A stretch of 26,377 nucleotides of DNA from JACMPA01 sp035564115 (GCA_035564115.1 DATMTN010000021.1:1-26377); one strand, 5' to 3'; counted from the first letter of the stretch, positions 11,585-18,258 are shown. Made by a program: numbers and translations. Notes: generated by a model from the letters alone, not told the origin.

Positions 11585-11878
11585 CTACTCGCCCAGCTTT
11601 ATCTCTTTGTTATAGCGCTTCATCATATAGTCGGCTCGAAGTGCTGCCAACTGTCTTGCCTGCTCATGTGGGTCAGTCTGAGTACTGCCTACAATCTGTT
11701 TCAACTTGGCAATCCACTCCGGCTCAATACGATCCCCATCGGCAGCTACCGCTGGCGTGTTGCCAGCTTGTAGTGATGGAGCCGCTGGTGGTGCGACCAT
11801 TGGAGTAGGCTGCTGAGCAGGCCCCGGCACAGGCAGGCTCGCACCGTTCCCAGAAGTGTTCGTAGTATCCGGATTCAT
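11585..11878 (-). CDS. 97-aa conserved-type protein paired with the ATPase
   Basis: The first 50 residues are Pro/Ala/Thr-rich and probably disordered, similar in flavour to the tail of the downstream ATPase. The C-terminal half is a charged helical region (EPEWIAKLKQIV, then DPHEQARQLAALRADYMMKR). From memory, small proteins with this kind of C-terminus sit next to the same ATPase in other Patescibacteria; no search was run. A partner or adaptor of the ATPase is plausible. The gene lies four bases upstream of the ATPase and must be cotranscribed. A perfect TATAAT (11892-11887) ends eight bases before the ATG and no Shine-Dalgarno sequence is present, which suggests a leaderless mRNA for the pair. 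Confidence 0.75.
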   Translation of the reverse strand: MNPDTTNTSGNGASLPVPGPAQQPTPMVAPPAAPSLQAGNTPAVAADGDRIEPEWIAKLKQIVGSTQTDPHEQARQLAALRADYMMKRYNKEIKLGE

Positions 11879-11886
11879 TACAGTCC

Positions 11887-11892
11887 ATTATA
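11887..11892 (-). promoter_or_regulatory. -10 element for the 97-aa protein and ATPase operon
   Basis: A perfect TATAAT on the minus strand ends eight bases before the ATG at 11878. The -35 is weak. The expected transcription start lies at or within a base or two of the start codon, so the transcript would be leaderless. Confidence 0.55.
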
Positions 11893-11918
11893 GCGTAGGA
11901 ACGGAGCAGATAGCGAGT

Positions 11919-12284
11919 TTATGATTGTTTCTTGAGCATGTATGAAAAATACAGCGAAAGCACAAGTACCAGAGGTATTACGGCTAGCACATCTTTAGTC
12001 GTTAACTGACCGATGGACTGCATCGCAATCAGTAGTGCCAGCACCAGTGTCGTCGCCAAAGCCATGCGCCGTTTCGTATGCGCACTAAACGGTATAATTC
12101 TCTCGCCAAGCGCCAGGAAGAAGTCGATAAGCATATAGATAGTGATAATCAGGAGTATGAACCCGACTACAATGACGATCGCATAGGCGTTCACGGGGTT
12201 CACGAGACTAAAAAATAGTGCATCGATCACGAACAGAGCTACGAGTTGTATCAGTTTTCGCTTGGCGTGCGGCTTGAGCTTCAT
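11919..12284 (-). CDS. small multi-pass membrane protein, 121 aa
   Basis: A basic N-terminus (KLKPHAKRKLI) is followed by about four hydrophobic helices (roughly residues 10-28, 34-57, 72-90 and 97-115) and a short basic C-terminus (MLKKQS). I recognise no family. It lies 40 bases upstream of the 97-aa gene on the same strand, so it may belong with the ATPase cassette. An intrinsic terminator (12321-12354) stands 36 bases before its ATG, so either it has its own start (a weak TACACT lies about ten bases before the ATG) or it depends on read-through from the RNA gene upstream. Confidence 0.7.
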   Translation of the reverse strand: MKLKPHAKRKLIQLVALFVIDALFFSLVNPVNAYAIVIVVGFILLIITIYMLIDFFLALGERIIPFSAHTKRRMALATTLVLALLIAMQSIGQLTTKDVLAVIPLVLVLSLYFSYMLKKQS

Positions 12285-12320
12285 ACTGCCTACAAGTGTA
12301 ACTGCTTACCCTTTCCAGAC

Positions 12321-12354
12321 AAAACAAAAACACCGCATGCAGAGGCATACGGTG
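12321..12354 (-). terminator. intrinsic terminator of the 12705-12321 RNA
   Basis: On the minus strand CACCGTATGC, loop CTCT, then GCATGCGGTG followed by TTTTTGTTTT. The ten-position stem has one mismatch or wobble, and the T-tract lies on the minus-strand side only. Confidence 0.85.
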
Positions 12355-12705
12355 CGCTCATCGGTGATGAGTTTTATGATACTTGGCTTCAGGGTGATGG
12401 AAGCCATATGGAAGGTGCGACGCTGTCCGAATGGGTTTGGACCCCATACGAGAAGCAAAATGGGTGCTGTGGCGACATATCCGCTTATACAAATAGACTA
12501 TTGAAGCGCATGTCGCCAACAGCGATGACTGACCGCTCTTATCAGCTTTAGGCTGAAAAAGAGCGTTATGGGCTCTATATAAGCTCTTTTGAGATAAATC
12601 TCATCTGGAGTGTTTTATATAGAGCCGTAGAAAGTTAAAGCTCCGAGACGTAAAAGCTTTAACATTTCCCAAATTGTAAGTACGTTTTTATTTTTGTAAC
12701 TTACA
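12321..12705 (-). ncRNA. structured RNA of about 385 nt with own promoter and terminator
   Basis: I do not recognise this RNA. It starts at a strong promoter (12712-12740) and ends at a strong intrinsic terminator. Eight further hairpins follow one another: 12675-12681 with 12699-12705 (7 bp, beginning at the predicted start); 12634-12642 with 12655-12663 (9 bp, perfect); 12571-12582 with 12615-12626 (12 bp, perfect, enclosing GAGA/TCTC); 12534-12540 with 12559-12565 plus CAGC/GCTG; 12466-12478 with 12510-12523 (13 bp, one bulge); 12431-12435 with 12443-12447; 12385-12390 with 12400-12405; and 12357-12362 with 12366-12371. There is no tRNA-like end or tag frame, so it is not an obvious tmRNA, and it is not a single long hairpin as 6S RNA is. 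It could be an independent RNA or a long attenuated leader of the membrane-protein gene 36 bases on. Confidence 0.7.
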
Positions 12706-12711
12706 GGCTCA

Positions 12712-12740
12712 ATACTAGCACGCCGGAGCGTTTTTGTCAA
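12712..12740 (-). promoter_or_regulatory. promoter of the 12705-12321 RNA
   Basis: Minus strand: perfect -35 TTGACA (12740-12735), a 17-base spacer and -10 TAGTAT (12717-12712). The expected start, near 12705, coincides with the first base of the first hairpin. Confidence 0.75.
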
Positions 12741-13231
12741 TCCGCTAGCGCTTAGCTTACAACGATTTTCCGGTAAATTACCTCTGTTAATTTTCATACT
12801 CTGAGCTACGATTGGCCGTTGAGCGAGCCTGGCTTGGCTACTGCCGACAGCTACAGTCGGACATCGGCTTTGGCCCGAGATCAAGTTGCATAGAAGCTGG
12901 CGTGAAGCGATTTTGACATGCCGAAGGCCGACCAACGGGAGTCGTCAAAATCGTAGCCGGCTTACTTGCGGCTTGGCCCGGCGCCAAAACGCAGTCCGAG
13001 AGCTTTTGGTTCTTTTGGCGGCCGAAAAGAACATGATAAGAATTAGTGACTCAGCAACGAACCAGTCAGCCCAATCCACATGTGCGTAAGCTGCGCATAA
13101 GCCCAATTAATGTAGACAACAGTTACCTAAACCTATAGCATTTTCAGCCCCCGTTATACCCTGCTCCGAACACCCAAATCTGAAGGTCAAAAGTTATGCA
13201 CAGCTTTCTATAAAAAATCACAATTTTCTTG
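12741..13231. other. intergenic stretch with inverted repeats, no gene recognised
   Basis: About 490 bases between two divergent RNA promoters. The short open frames on both strands have stop-rich, Arg/Ser-rich, non-protein-like translations. Visible structure: a perfect 10-bp inverted repeat CGATTTTGAC (12908-12917) with GTCAAAATCG (12944-12953), TTCTTTT with AAAAGAA (about 13011-13032), and GCCGAC with GTCGGC near 12843-12862. GC content is higher in 12820-13020 than on either side. It may be a decayed gene or a repeat element; I cannot tell which. Confidence 0.4.
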
Positions 13232-13261
13232 TTGACAGTACATAAGCGTAACAGCTATATT
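13232..13261 (+). promoter_or_regulatory. promoter of the 13268-13431 RNA
   Basis: Plus strand: perfect -35 TTGACA (13232-13237), an 18-base spacer and -10 TATATT (13256-13261). Start expected near 13268. Confidence 0.7.
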
Positions 13262-13267
13262 ACCTGT

Positions 13268-13431
13268 AGCACTGAATACAAAAAGTGCTCAAAAACAAAA
13301 AGCTACAAAAAAGAAACGACGACTTCTCGCAAGTCGTCGTTCCACAGAAAACAGGGGTCACAGCCCCACAAAAACCCAAAATCAAAACGATAAAAGGAAC
13401 CTTAGCATCTCGCAAGCTAAGGTTCTTTTTT
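13268..13431 (+). ncRNA. small RNA of about 164 nt, or attenuated comM leader
   Basis: Bounded by a strong promoter and a strong intrinsic terminator, with no credible open reading frame. Hairpins in order: AGCACT/AGTGCT (about 13269-13290); a perfect 10-bp stem 13316-13325 with 13331-13340; GGGG/CCCC near 13354-13367; and the terminator stem. The A-rich linkers between them look single-stranded. Two of the hairpins share the tip sequence UCUCGCAA (13325-13332 and 13408-13415). comM starts 66 bases after the terminator and appears to have its own -10, so an independent small RNA is slightly favoured over a leader. Confidence 0.65.
13397..13431 (+). terminator. intrinsic terminator before comM
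   Basis: A perfect 10-bp stem GAACCTTAGC/GCTAAGGTTC with a nine-base loop, followed by six T on the plus strand. Confidence 0.88.
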
Positions 13432-13496
13432 AATTCCTGGAAATTTAAAGTGCTGCTGCTTTCATCTTGGGCACCGTGGGTGTACAGTTCGGGATT

Positions 13497-15059
13497 ATGA
13501 GTGCGCACGGTATGGCGAATGGGTCCAAAGTCCAGAGCATTATTAGCCTGGCTAGTGACGGTATTATCGCCGATATCGAATGTCATCTGTCTAATAGCCT
13601 GCCAGGCATCGTCATTGTTGGCTTCGCCAACAAAGCTGTCGACGAAGCCAAAGAGCGTATCAGGGGTGCTTTTGCTAATTCACACCTGCAGTTACCCCGT
13701 AAACGGATCACAATTAACCTGGCGCCAGCTGATGTGCCAAAAGATGGTAGCTCGTTCGATCTAGCTATTGCAGCCGCAATTTTGGCTGCTGGTGGTCAGA
13801 TAAAACACCGATTTACCTCTAGTGAAGCCTTGCTGGGAGAGCTTGGGCTAGACGGCAGTGTCCGCCCTGTCCGAGGTATCATCGGTAAACTCCTGGCGGG
13901 CCGCGCTCGTGGCATCACTACCTTCTACATACCAAAGGCAAATTTAGAGCAGGCACAGCTAGTTCCGGGCATTACGCTCTTCCCTGTTAGCGAACTAGCC
14001 GGATTGTACCAGTATCTCTGTAATTTAGTGAGTACTAAACCTATTCAAACTGGCGAGGGCATATATAGTCCCGAACAAGCAAATCCGCATGAACGCGGGG
14101 CAGCCGACAGTGTACTACTGGGCGACATTATCGGCCAGGCTCATGCCAAGCGAGCCCTCGAAATCGCCGCCGCTGGGGGCCACAATGTGTTCTTTAGCGG
14201 GCCGCCGGGCACCGGTAAGAGCATGTTAGCCAAAGCGTTACCTAATCTGTTGCCAGCCCTGAATCACGAGGAAATGTTAGAAGTTACCCATCTCCACAGT
14301 CTGGCCAGCCACGAATACGACCGTATTATCGCTGAGCGGCCATTCCGCTCACCACATCACAGTGCTACCCACGTCGCCATTATCGGTGGAGGTCAAAATC
14401 TCCGGCCTGGCGAAATCAGCCTGAGCCACCGCGGCGTACTGTTCTTCGACGAGCTACCAGAGTTTGGCCGCCAAACACTTGAGGCATTACGCCAACCGCT
14501 GGAAGACCGGGTCATATCAGTCGCTCGCGCTAAGGACACTGCCGAATACCCAGCCAGCTTTATACTTATCGCCACTGCCAACCCATGTCCATGCGGCTAC
14601 TACGGCACCACCAAGGCTTGCCGGTGTCTGCCCGGCCAGATCCAGCGCTACCAGCAGAAGGTTTCCGGACCCATCCTGGACCGCATCGACCTCTATGCCG
14701 AAGTGAGCGAGATCGACCATGCCAAACTCCTGGCCAAGAAGACGGACATCGAGGAGCATCGCGCCGCCGAAAGTCGTGTCGCAAAAGCACGAGCCCTGCA
14801 GGCCAAGCGCTACGGCAACCAGCAGAAATTAAATAAAGAAATGAGTAACGCCGACATTAAACAGCTTGCTAACCTAACCCCCGAAGCCAAAGACCTCCTG
14901 GATCTAGCTGCCGAGCGCATGGAGCTCAGTGCCCGCGCCTACATGCGCAGCGTCAAAGTCGCTCGCACCATTGCCGACCTGGAGAATTCCGATACTATCG
15001 AACCCGCCCACATATCCGAAGCCCTCCAGTACCGCAGCCAACAAAAAGCTACACTTTAG
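13497..15059 (+). CDS. comM: YifB/ComM-family Mg-chelatase-like AAA+ ATPase
   Basis: About 520 aa, close to the usual ComM length. The N-terminal domain has the family pattern (CHLSNSLPGIVIVGFANKAV, then RIRGAF and KRITINLAPADVPKDGSSFDLAIA). The AAA+ core has Walker A GPPGTGKS (235-242) and Walker B VLFFDELPEF, and a Cys-containing NPCPCGYYG segment follows. The Mg-chelatase C-terminal domain closes the protein. ComM is a hexameric helicase that promotes branch migration during natural transformation. I place the start at ATG 13497, because a -10-like TACAGT (13483-13488) ends eight bases before it; in-frame TTG at 13467 and GTG at 13476 have no ribosome site. Its stop overlaps the convergent GH15-like gene by a few bases. 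Confidence 0.92.
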   Translation: MSAHGMANGSKVQSIISLASDGIIADIECHLSNSLPGIVIVGFANKAVDEAKERIRGAFANSHLQLPRKRITINLAPADVPKDGSSFDLAIAAAILAAGGQIKHRFTSSEALLGELGLDGSVRPVRGIIGKLLAGRARGITTFYIPKANLEQAQLVPGITLFPVSELAGLYQYLCNLVSTKPIQTGEGIYSPEQANPHERGAADSVLLGDIIGQAHAKRALEIAAAGGHNVFFSGPPGTGKSMLAKALPNLLPALNHEEMLEVTHLHSLASHEYDRIIAERPFRSPHHSATHVAIIGGGQNLRPGEISLSHRGVLFFDELPEFGRQTLEALRQPLEDRVISVARAKDTAEYPASFILIATANPCPCGYYGTTKACRCLPGQIQRYQQKVSGPILDRIDLYAEVSEIDHAKLLAKKTDIEEHRAAESRVAKARALQAKRYGNQQKLNKEMSNADIKQLANLTPEAKDLLDLAAERMELSARAYMRSVKVARTIADLENSDTIEPAHISEALQYRSQQKATL

Positions 15060-16384
15060 ATTTCGAGCTTAATTGGCTCGTCGCCGAATGCGTCGTGATA
15101 AGCCGAAAGCCCGGCCAACAGATTAGCCTGGCCCCATAGGAGGCCCAGGTGGTCATTTGGCACCCATTGGCCCTTTTCCAGGAAGAATAGCTCTGGTAGA
15201 CGCCAAACCACCGTACCATCAGATTTCGGGTGTTCGATAATGGCATCGAGCGAACGGGCCATGAATTTCTTGGCCTGCGCGGCATCTTCGGGGCTACCGG
15301 TAACCTGGTACTGCTTGGAATAGTAGGCGGCGACCATTGGGTCAAAAATGGTCCACTGAGCTTCGCCACCCGGAAAGGTATAGCTGTCACGGCGAGCCAT
15401 GTCCTCGGGCTGACTGAAGTCGGCCGCTCGATCACCAACGAGGAAGTGCTCGCGGTAGTCGGGGCCCCAATAGCTATCACCGTTGTAGCGCCGGAAGCCA
15501 TGCTCGCCCATTAGGTACTGCTGGGCATCTTGGATGACGCGAGCTGCCATCTCCGGATCTAAAATATTTTGTGGTTGGACCAAAAATATGAGAGCCGAAT
15601 CATGATCACGCTCCACACCTGGTGTCAGCGATTCGTTTGGCAGAATTGTCCCTAGTGCTTCTCGGCCTTTTCCGATAAGCTGCTGCACCAGCTGCTTGTC
15701 TTGCACCAACTCCTCAACAGCCGTCAGTCCAGAGACAGCCGTACCAATGCTGGAGGCATTCACCTTCTTCAGCTCTTCCCAGTGGCCACTGTCGGCATCC
15801 TGCCAATACTCGACCTTGTCCAGATAGCGTACTACATCCTCGATGGTCGCGAGGTCCTCGTCATTCGGGCTGCATACATCCGCCTTGGCAGCCGTGCCGA
15901 TAAAAAGTAAGCCGTAGCCAAGGGCATCGTTCTGGGCATTGGCCCATTCATTGAGCGGCTCGGAGTCCTGACCTGTAAAGCGAATCGGTGGTCGCAAGTT
16001 GTCATGCTGGGCGATATCACCCGCAGCGATAGCCTCCTTGAGGTTTGGACGAATCGAATTTAGGCAGCGTAAAATCCCGCTCGCTGCCCTGCCCGCCAGT
16101 TCATTGTCGCCCACCTTGAGTAGTTGCAGACCAATACACGCGCTGTCTCGGAGCCAAGCATTAGCCATCCCCGTCTCGTCAGTCTCAAGATTATCAAAGT
16201 TGGCCGCCGGGAATAATCCACTCCTCAGTTGCGGGAAAGCTACGCAGTCATTTTGCCGCAGCAGTTCCACTGCCTCACCGGCAGTTATGCCGTTTTGTAG
16301 ATGCTCTGACAGAGGTCGATTAACTACATCCATGGCCTCAACTCCTTCAGTTATTACTGCACTATTGTTTATTTCTTCGTTCAT
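15056..16384 (-). CDS. GH15-like (alpha/alpha)6-barrel protein
   Basis: 442 aa with features of the glucoamylase / phosphorylase-kinase-like superfamily: NAWLRDSA (75-82), NAQNDALGYGLL (149-160), a WQDADSGHWEE block (194-204) in which E203 or E204 would be the general acid, and a late FPGGEAQWTIFDPMV segment. It is shorter than secreted glucoamylases, lacks a signal peptide and has no starch-binding domain, so it is probably cytoplasmic, acting on an alpha-glucan, trehalose-like or other glucoside, if it is active at all. The start has no Shine-Dalgarno sequence, but CATACT (16397-16392) ends seven bases before the ATG. It is divergent from infC and convergent with comM (TAA at 15058-15056). 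Confidence 0.78.
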   Translation of the reverse strand: MNEEINNSAVITEGVEAMDVVNRPLSEHLQNGITAGEAVELLRQNDCVAFPQLRSGLFPAANFDNLETDETGMANAWLRDSACIGLQLLKVGDNELAGRAASGILRCLNSIRPNLKEAIAAGDIAQHDNLRPPIRFTGQDSEPLNEWANAQNDALGYGLLFIGTAAKADVCSPNDEDLATIEDVVRYLDKVEYWQDADSGHWEELKKVNASSIGTAVSGLTAVEELVQDKQLVQQLIGKGREALGTILPNESLTPGVERDHDSALIFLVQPQNILDPEMAARVIQDAQQYLMGEHGFRRYNGDSYWGPDYREHFLVGDRAADFSQPEDMARRDSYTFPGGEAQWTIFDPMVAAYYSKQYQVTGSPEDAAQAKKFMARSLDAIIEHPKSDGTVVWRLPELFFLEKGQWVPNDHLGLLWGQANLLAGLSAYHDAFGDEPIKLEI

Positions 16385-16454
16385 AATCCGTAGTATGACA
16401 GGTTGAAAGGCGTAAGCAATATGTAGGGGCTTTGCTTGTCAGAACCACAACTGT

Positions 16455-16483
16455 TTGACCTCTGTTGCCGTATCTGTTACAAT
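16455..16483 (+). promoter_or_regulatory. infC-rpmI-rplT promoter
   Basis: -35 TTGACC (16455-16460), a 17-base spacer, -10 TACAAT (16478-16483). The start near 16490 leaves about 30 bases before the AUC start codon of infC. The promoter lies downstream of the ATG at 16436, which rules out that ATG as the infC start. Confidence 0.8.
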
Positions 16484-16519
16484 TGGAGAACTAAAAAGAA
16501 TAACGTAAGGACAACGGAC

Positions 16520-17191
16520 ATCAGCAAATTTACCCGCCTGAATGAACAGATTCGGGCACCTCAGTTGCGAGTGATTGACGACGAAGGCAAACAACTTGGC
16601 GTCATGTCGCGGAATGAGGCACTACAGATGGCGAAAGACAGTGAATTGGACTTGGTGGAGATTTCACCAGACGCCAATCCACCGGTGGCAAAGATCGTTG
16701 ACTGGGGCAAGTTCAATTACCAGAAGACTAAGCAGGCCAACAAGAACAAGAAGATGGCCAAGGCTCTGGAAATGAAGCAAATGCGCTTCGGCCTCAAGAT
16801 CGGTGACCACGACCTCGACATCAAAATGGGTAAAGTGCGCAAGTTCCTGGAAGCTGGCCACAAGGTAAAGATCACCATCTTCTACCGCGGACGCGAGCTC
16901 GCTCACAAGGAAATCGGCTTCAAACTAGCCGACCGTGTGATCCAGGATATTTTCGGCGACAGCATCGTGGTTGATCAAAACCCACAGTTCGCCGGTAAGC
17001 AGCTGAACTTCGTTATCCGCCAGAATCCAAAGGCGCCAAAGGTTGCAAAACCAGAGGTCGCAGCAGAATCTGAGCCAGCTGAGCAAGGCGCCAGTGTCCG
17101 AATCGTTAAGGCAAAACCCGTAAAAGCAGATTCTGCACCAGCAGAGAAAGAAGATAAGGAGAAAGCAAATGCCAAAGCTGAAGACGCATAG
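16520..17191 (+). CDS. infC: translation initiation factor IF-3 (AUC start codon)
   Basis: IF-3 binds the 30S subunit and proofreads the start codon and initiator tRNA. The N-domain starts at SKFTRLNEQIRAPQLRVID and the C-domain includes KIGDHDLDIKMGKVRKFLEAGHKVKITIFYRGRE in shorter blocks typical of the family. I place the start at ATC 16520: an AAGGA lies eight bases upstream, homology begins right there, and the promoter excludes the in-frame ATG at 16436. A non-AUG start (AUU in E. coli) is the classic device by which IF-3 represses its own translation. The protein is then 223 aa. It has an unusual tail of about 50 residues rich in Lys, Ala, Glu and Pro after the C-domain, whose last codons overlap rpmI by 23 bases. 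Confidence 0.95.
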   Translation: MSKFTRLNEQIRAPQLRVIDDEGKQLGVMSRNEALQMAKDSELDLVEISPDANPPVAKIVDWGKFNYQKTKQANKNKKMAKALEMKQMRFGLKIGDHDLDIKMGKVRKFLEAGHKVKITIFYRGRELAHKEIGFKLADRVIQDIFGDSIVVDQNPQFAGKQLNFVIRQNPKAPKVAKPEVAAESEPAEQGASVRIVKAKPVKADSAPAEKEDKEKANAKAEDA

Positions 17192-17363
17192 CGGTACCAA
17201 AGACCGCGTCAAGCTGACCAAGAACGGCAAAGTCCGTGTTGGTAGCCCAAACAAGAACCACTTTTTGTCAAAGAAGAGTGGTGGTCGCAAGCGTTCATTG
17301 AACGGCTTGAGCACTCTTACTGGCAAGAACAGTAAGAACATGAAACTTAAGCTCGGCGCTTAA
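17169..17363 (+). CDS. rpmI: 50S ribosomal protein bL35
   Basis: 64 aa with the bL35 pattern MPKLKTHSGTKDRVKLT and the basic SKKSGGRKRSL core. It binds 23S rRNA in the large subunit. The start overlaps the end of infC, and an AAGGAG lies seven bases before the ATG inside infC, so translation is probably coupled. It is the second gene of infC-rpmI-rplT. Confidence 0.98.
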   Translation: MPKLKTHSGTKDRVKLTKNGKVRVGSPNKNHFLSKKSGGRKRSLNGLSTLTGKNSKNMKLKLGA

Positions 17364-17465
17364 GTTCACCTATTCCTGGTACAAACCAGGCTAGCAAGGT
17401 GCGAGTATAGGTCTTCATCCACCTAGCCGCCCACTACACTAACTAACCTATAAGGAGTTAAAGAG
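17364..17465 (+). promoter_or_regulatory. rpmI-rplT spacer with hairpins, possible L20 autoregulation site
   Basis: A 102-base spacer, long for this compact genome. It contains CCTGGT/ACCAGG with a four-base loop (about 17375-17390) and a second stem GGTG/CACC extended by CTAG/TAG. In other bacteria L20 represses its operon by binding leader RNA; a similar role here is inference only. Confidence 0.3.
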
Positions 17466-17813
17466 ATGAGAGTTAAACGAGGTGTTCCTGGACACGCCAA
17501 GCACGTAAAAATCCGTAAGGCTACTAAGGGCTTTAGCCACCCAAACCGAGCATCAGTTAAGCGCGGTCGACAGGCAGTCGTAAAATCTATGCAGTTCGCA
17601 ACCCGCGACCGCAAGAACCGCAAGCGAACCTTCCGCGAACTGTGGAATGCCCGCATTAACGCAGCAGCTCGCCTAAACGGCACCACCTACAGCAAGCTGA
17701 TTTCAGGCCTAAAGACCGCTAACATCACCATCGACCGCAAGGTCCTGGCTGAACTAGCTGTCAACGAGCCAGCCGCATTTACTGCAGTCGTCAAAGCAGC
17801 TGCCAAGAAGTAA
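17466..17813 (+). CDS. rplT: 50S ribosomal protein bL20
   Basis: 115 aa, normal length. It shows the bL20 signature MRVKRGVPGHAKHVKI, GFSHPNRASVKRG, and RKRTFRELWNARINAAAR. It binds 23S rRNA early in 50S assembly and commonly also its own mRNA. An AAGGAG lies eight bases before the ATG. It is the last gene of the operon, followed after about 20 bases by a strong terminator. Confidence 0.98.
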   Translation: MRVKRGVPGHAKHVKIRKATKGFSHPNRASVKRGRQAVVKSMQFATRDRKNRKRTFRELWNARINAAARLNGTTYSKLISGLKTANITIDRKVLAELAVNEPAAFTAVVKAAAKK

Positions 17814-17834
17814 CTTTCTCCGAAGTATCTTCAA

Positions 17835-17864
17835 AAAAAGACCTCCGAAATTGGAGGTCTTTTT
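17835..17864. terminator. bidirectional terminator between rplT and rnpB
   Basis: A perfect 12-bp stem AAAAAGACCTCC/GGAGGTCTTTTT with a six-base loop. T-runs occur on both strands, so it can stop rplT (plus) and rnpB (minus), which converge here. Confidence 0.92.
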
Positions 17865-17868
17865 GATT

Positions 17869-18217
17869 GGCTGGACTATCTGTAAGCCGGGTTCTGTACG
17901 TGTTGCCACGTGCTAACCATCTATCTAGATTCGTGATTGCTCACGGATTCGAGCGGATCTTGTGATGAAGCCCCAGGCGGGTACCTAGTTGGGACATATC
18001 TCCTTGCAGCTGGTAGGGTTTACCGTCTTCCAGTGTCACCACTGGTCGATGCAGGCTCTTACCCTGCTCTTTTCACCTTTACCCATCCGAAGATAGGAAG
18101 TATTGTTTCTGTGGCACTTTCCCTAGGGTGGCCCCCGGTCGCCGTTAGCGACTACCATTCCCTGTGCTGCCCGGACTTTCCTCGTGGTAAACCACGCGGT
18201 TAGCCAATAATCCAGCC
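17869..18217 (-). ncRNA. rnpB: RNase P RNA
   Basis: The catalytic RNA of RNase P, which matures tRNA 5' ends. On the minus strand the conserved P4 region reads GAGGAAAGTCCGGGC (near 18186-18170) and the 3' conserved part reads ACAGAACCCGGCTTACAG (near 17898-17881). The two ends pair: GGCTGGAtTAT at 18217-18207 with ATAgTCCAGCC at 17879-17869, which is helix P1 and fixes both ends. The length of about 349 nt is normal. An extended -10 promoter lies directly upstream and the bidirectional terminator directly downstream. Confidence 0.95.
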
Positions 18218-18224
18218 GTGATAT

Positions 18225-18233
18225 ATTATACCA
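18225..18233 (-). promoter_or_regulatory. rnpB extended -10 promoter
   Basis: Minus strand TGGTATAAT: a perfect -10 (18230-18225) with the upstream TGn extension, ending seven bases before the first base of helix P1 (18217). No -35 is found at 17 bases; the nearby TTGACA is too close to serve as one. Confidence 0.75.
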
Positions 18234-18258
18234 CTTATGTCAATTTCTAGGCTAGTGC

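Noticed and set aside
12246..12551. A 101-codon plus-strand frame across the RNA gene
   Set aside because: It runs antisense through the terminator and hairpins of the 12321-12705 RNA, has no ribosome site, and its translation resembles no family I know.
12321..12705. tmRNA or 6S RNA identity for the long structured RNA
   Set aside because: There is no alanyl acceptor, T-arm or tag frame, and the fold is a chain of separate hairpins rather than one long imperfect duplex.
12615..12935. A 106-codon minus-strand frame
   Set aside because: The RNA promoter (12712-12740) lies inside it, and the translation is stop-adjacent and Arg/Ser-rich with no domain.
16436..16519. Upstream ATG extension of infC (28 codons)
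   Set aside because: The infC promoter lies within these codons, and the added residues are not like IF-3.
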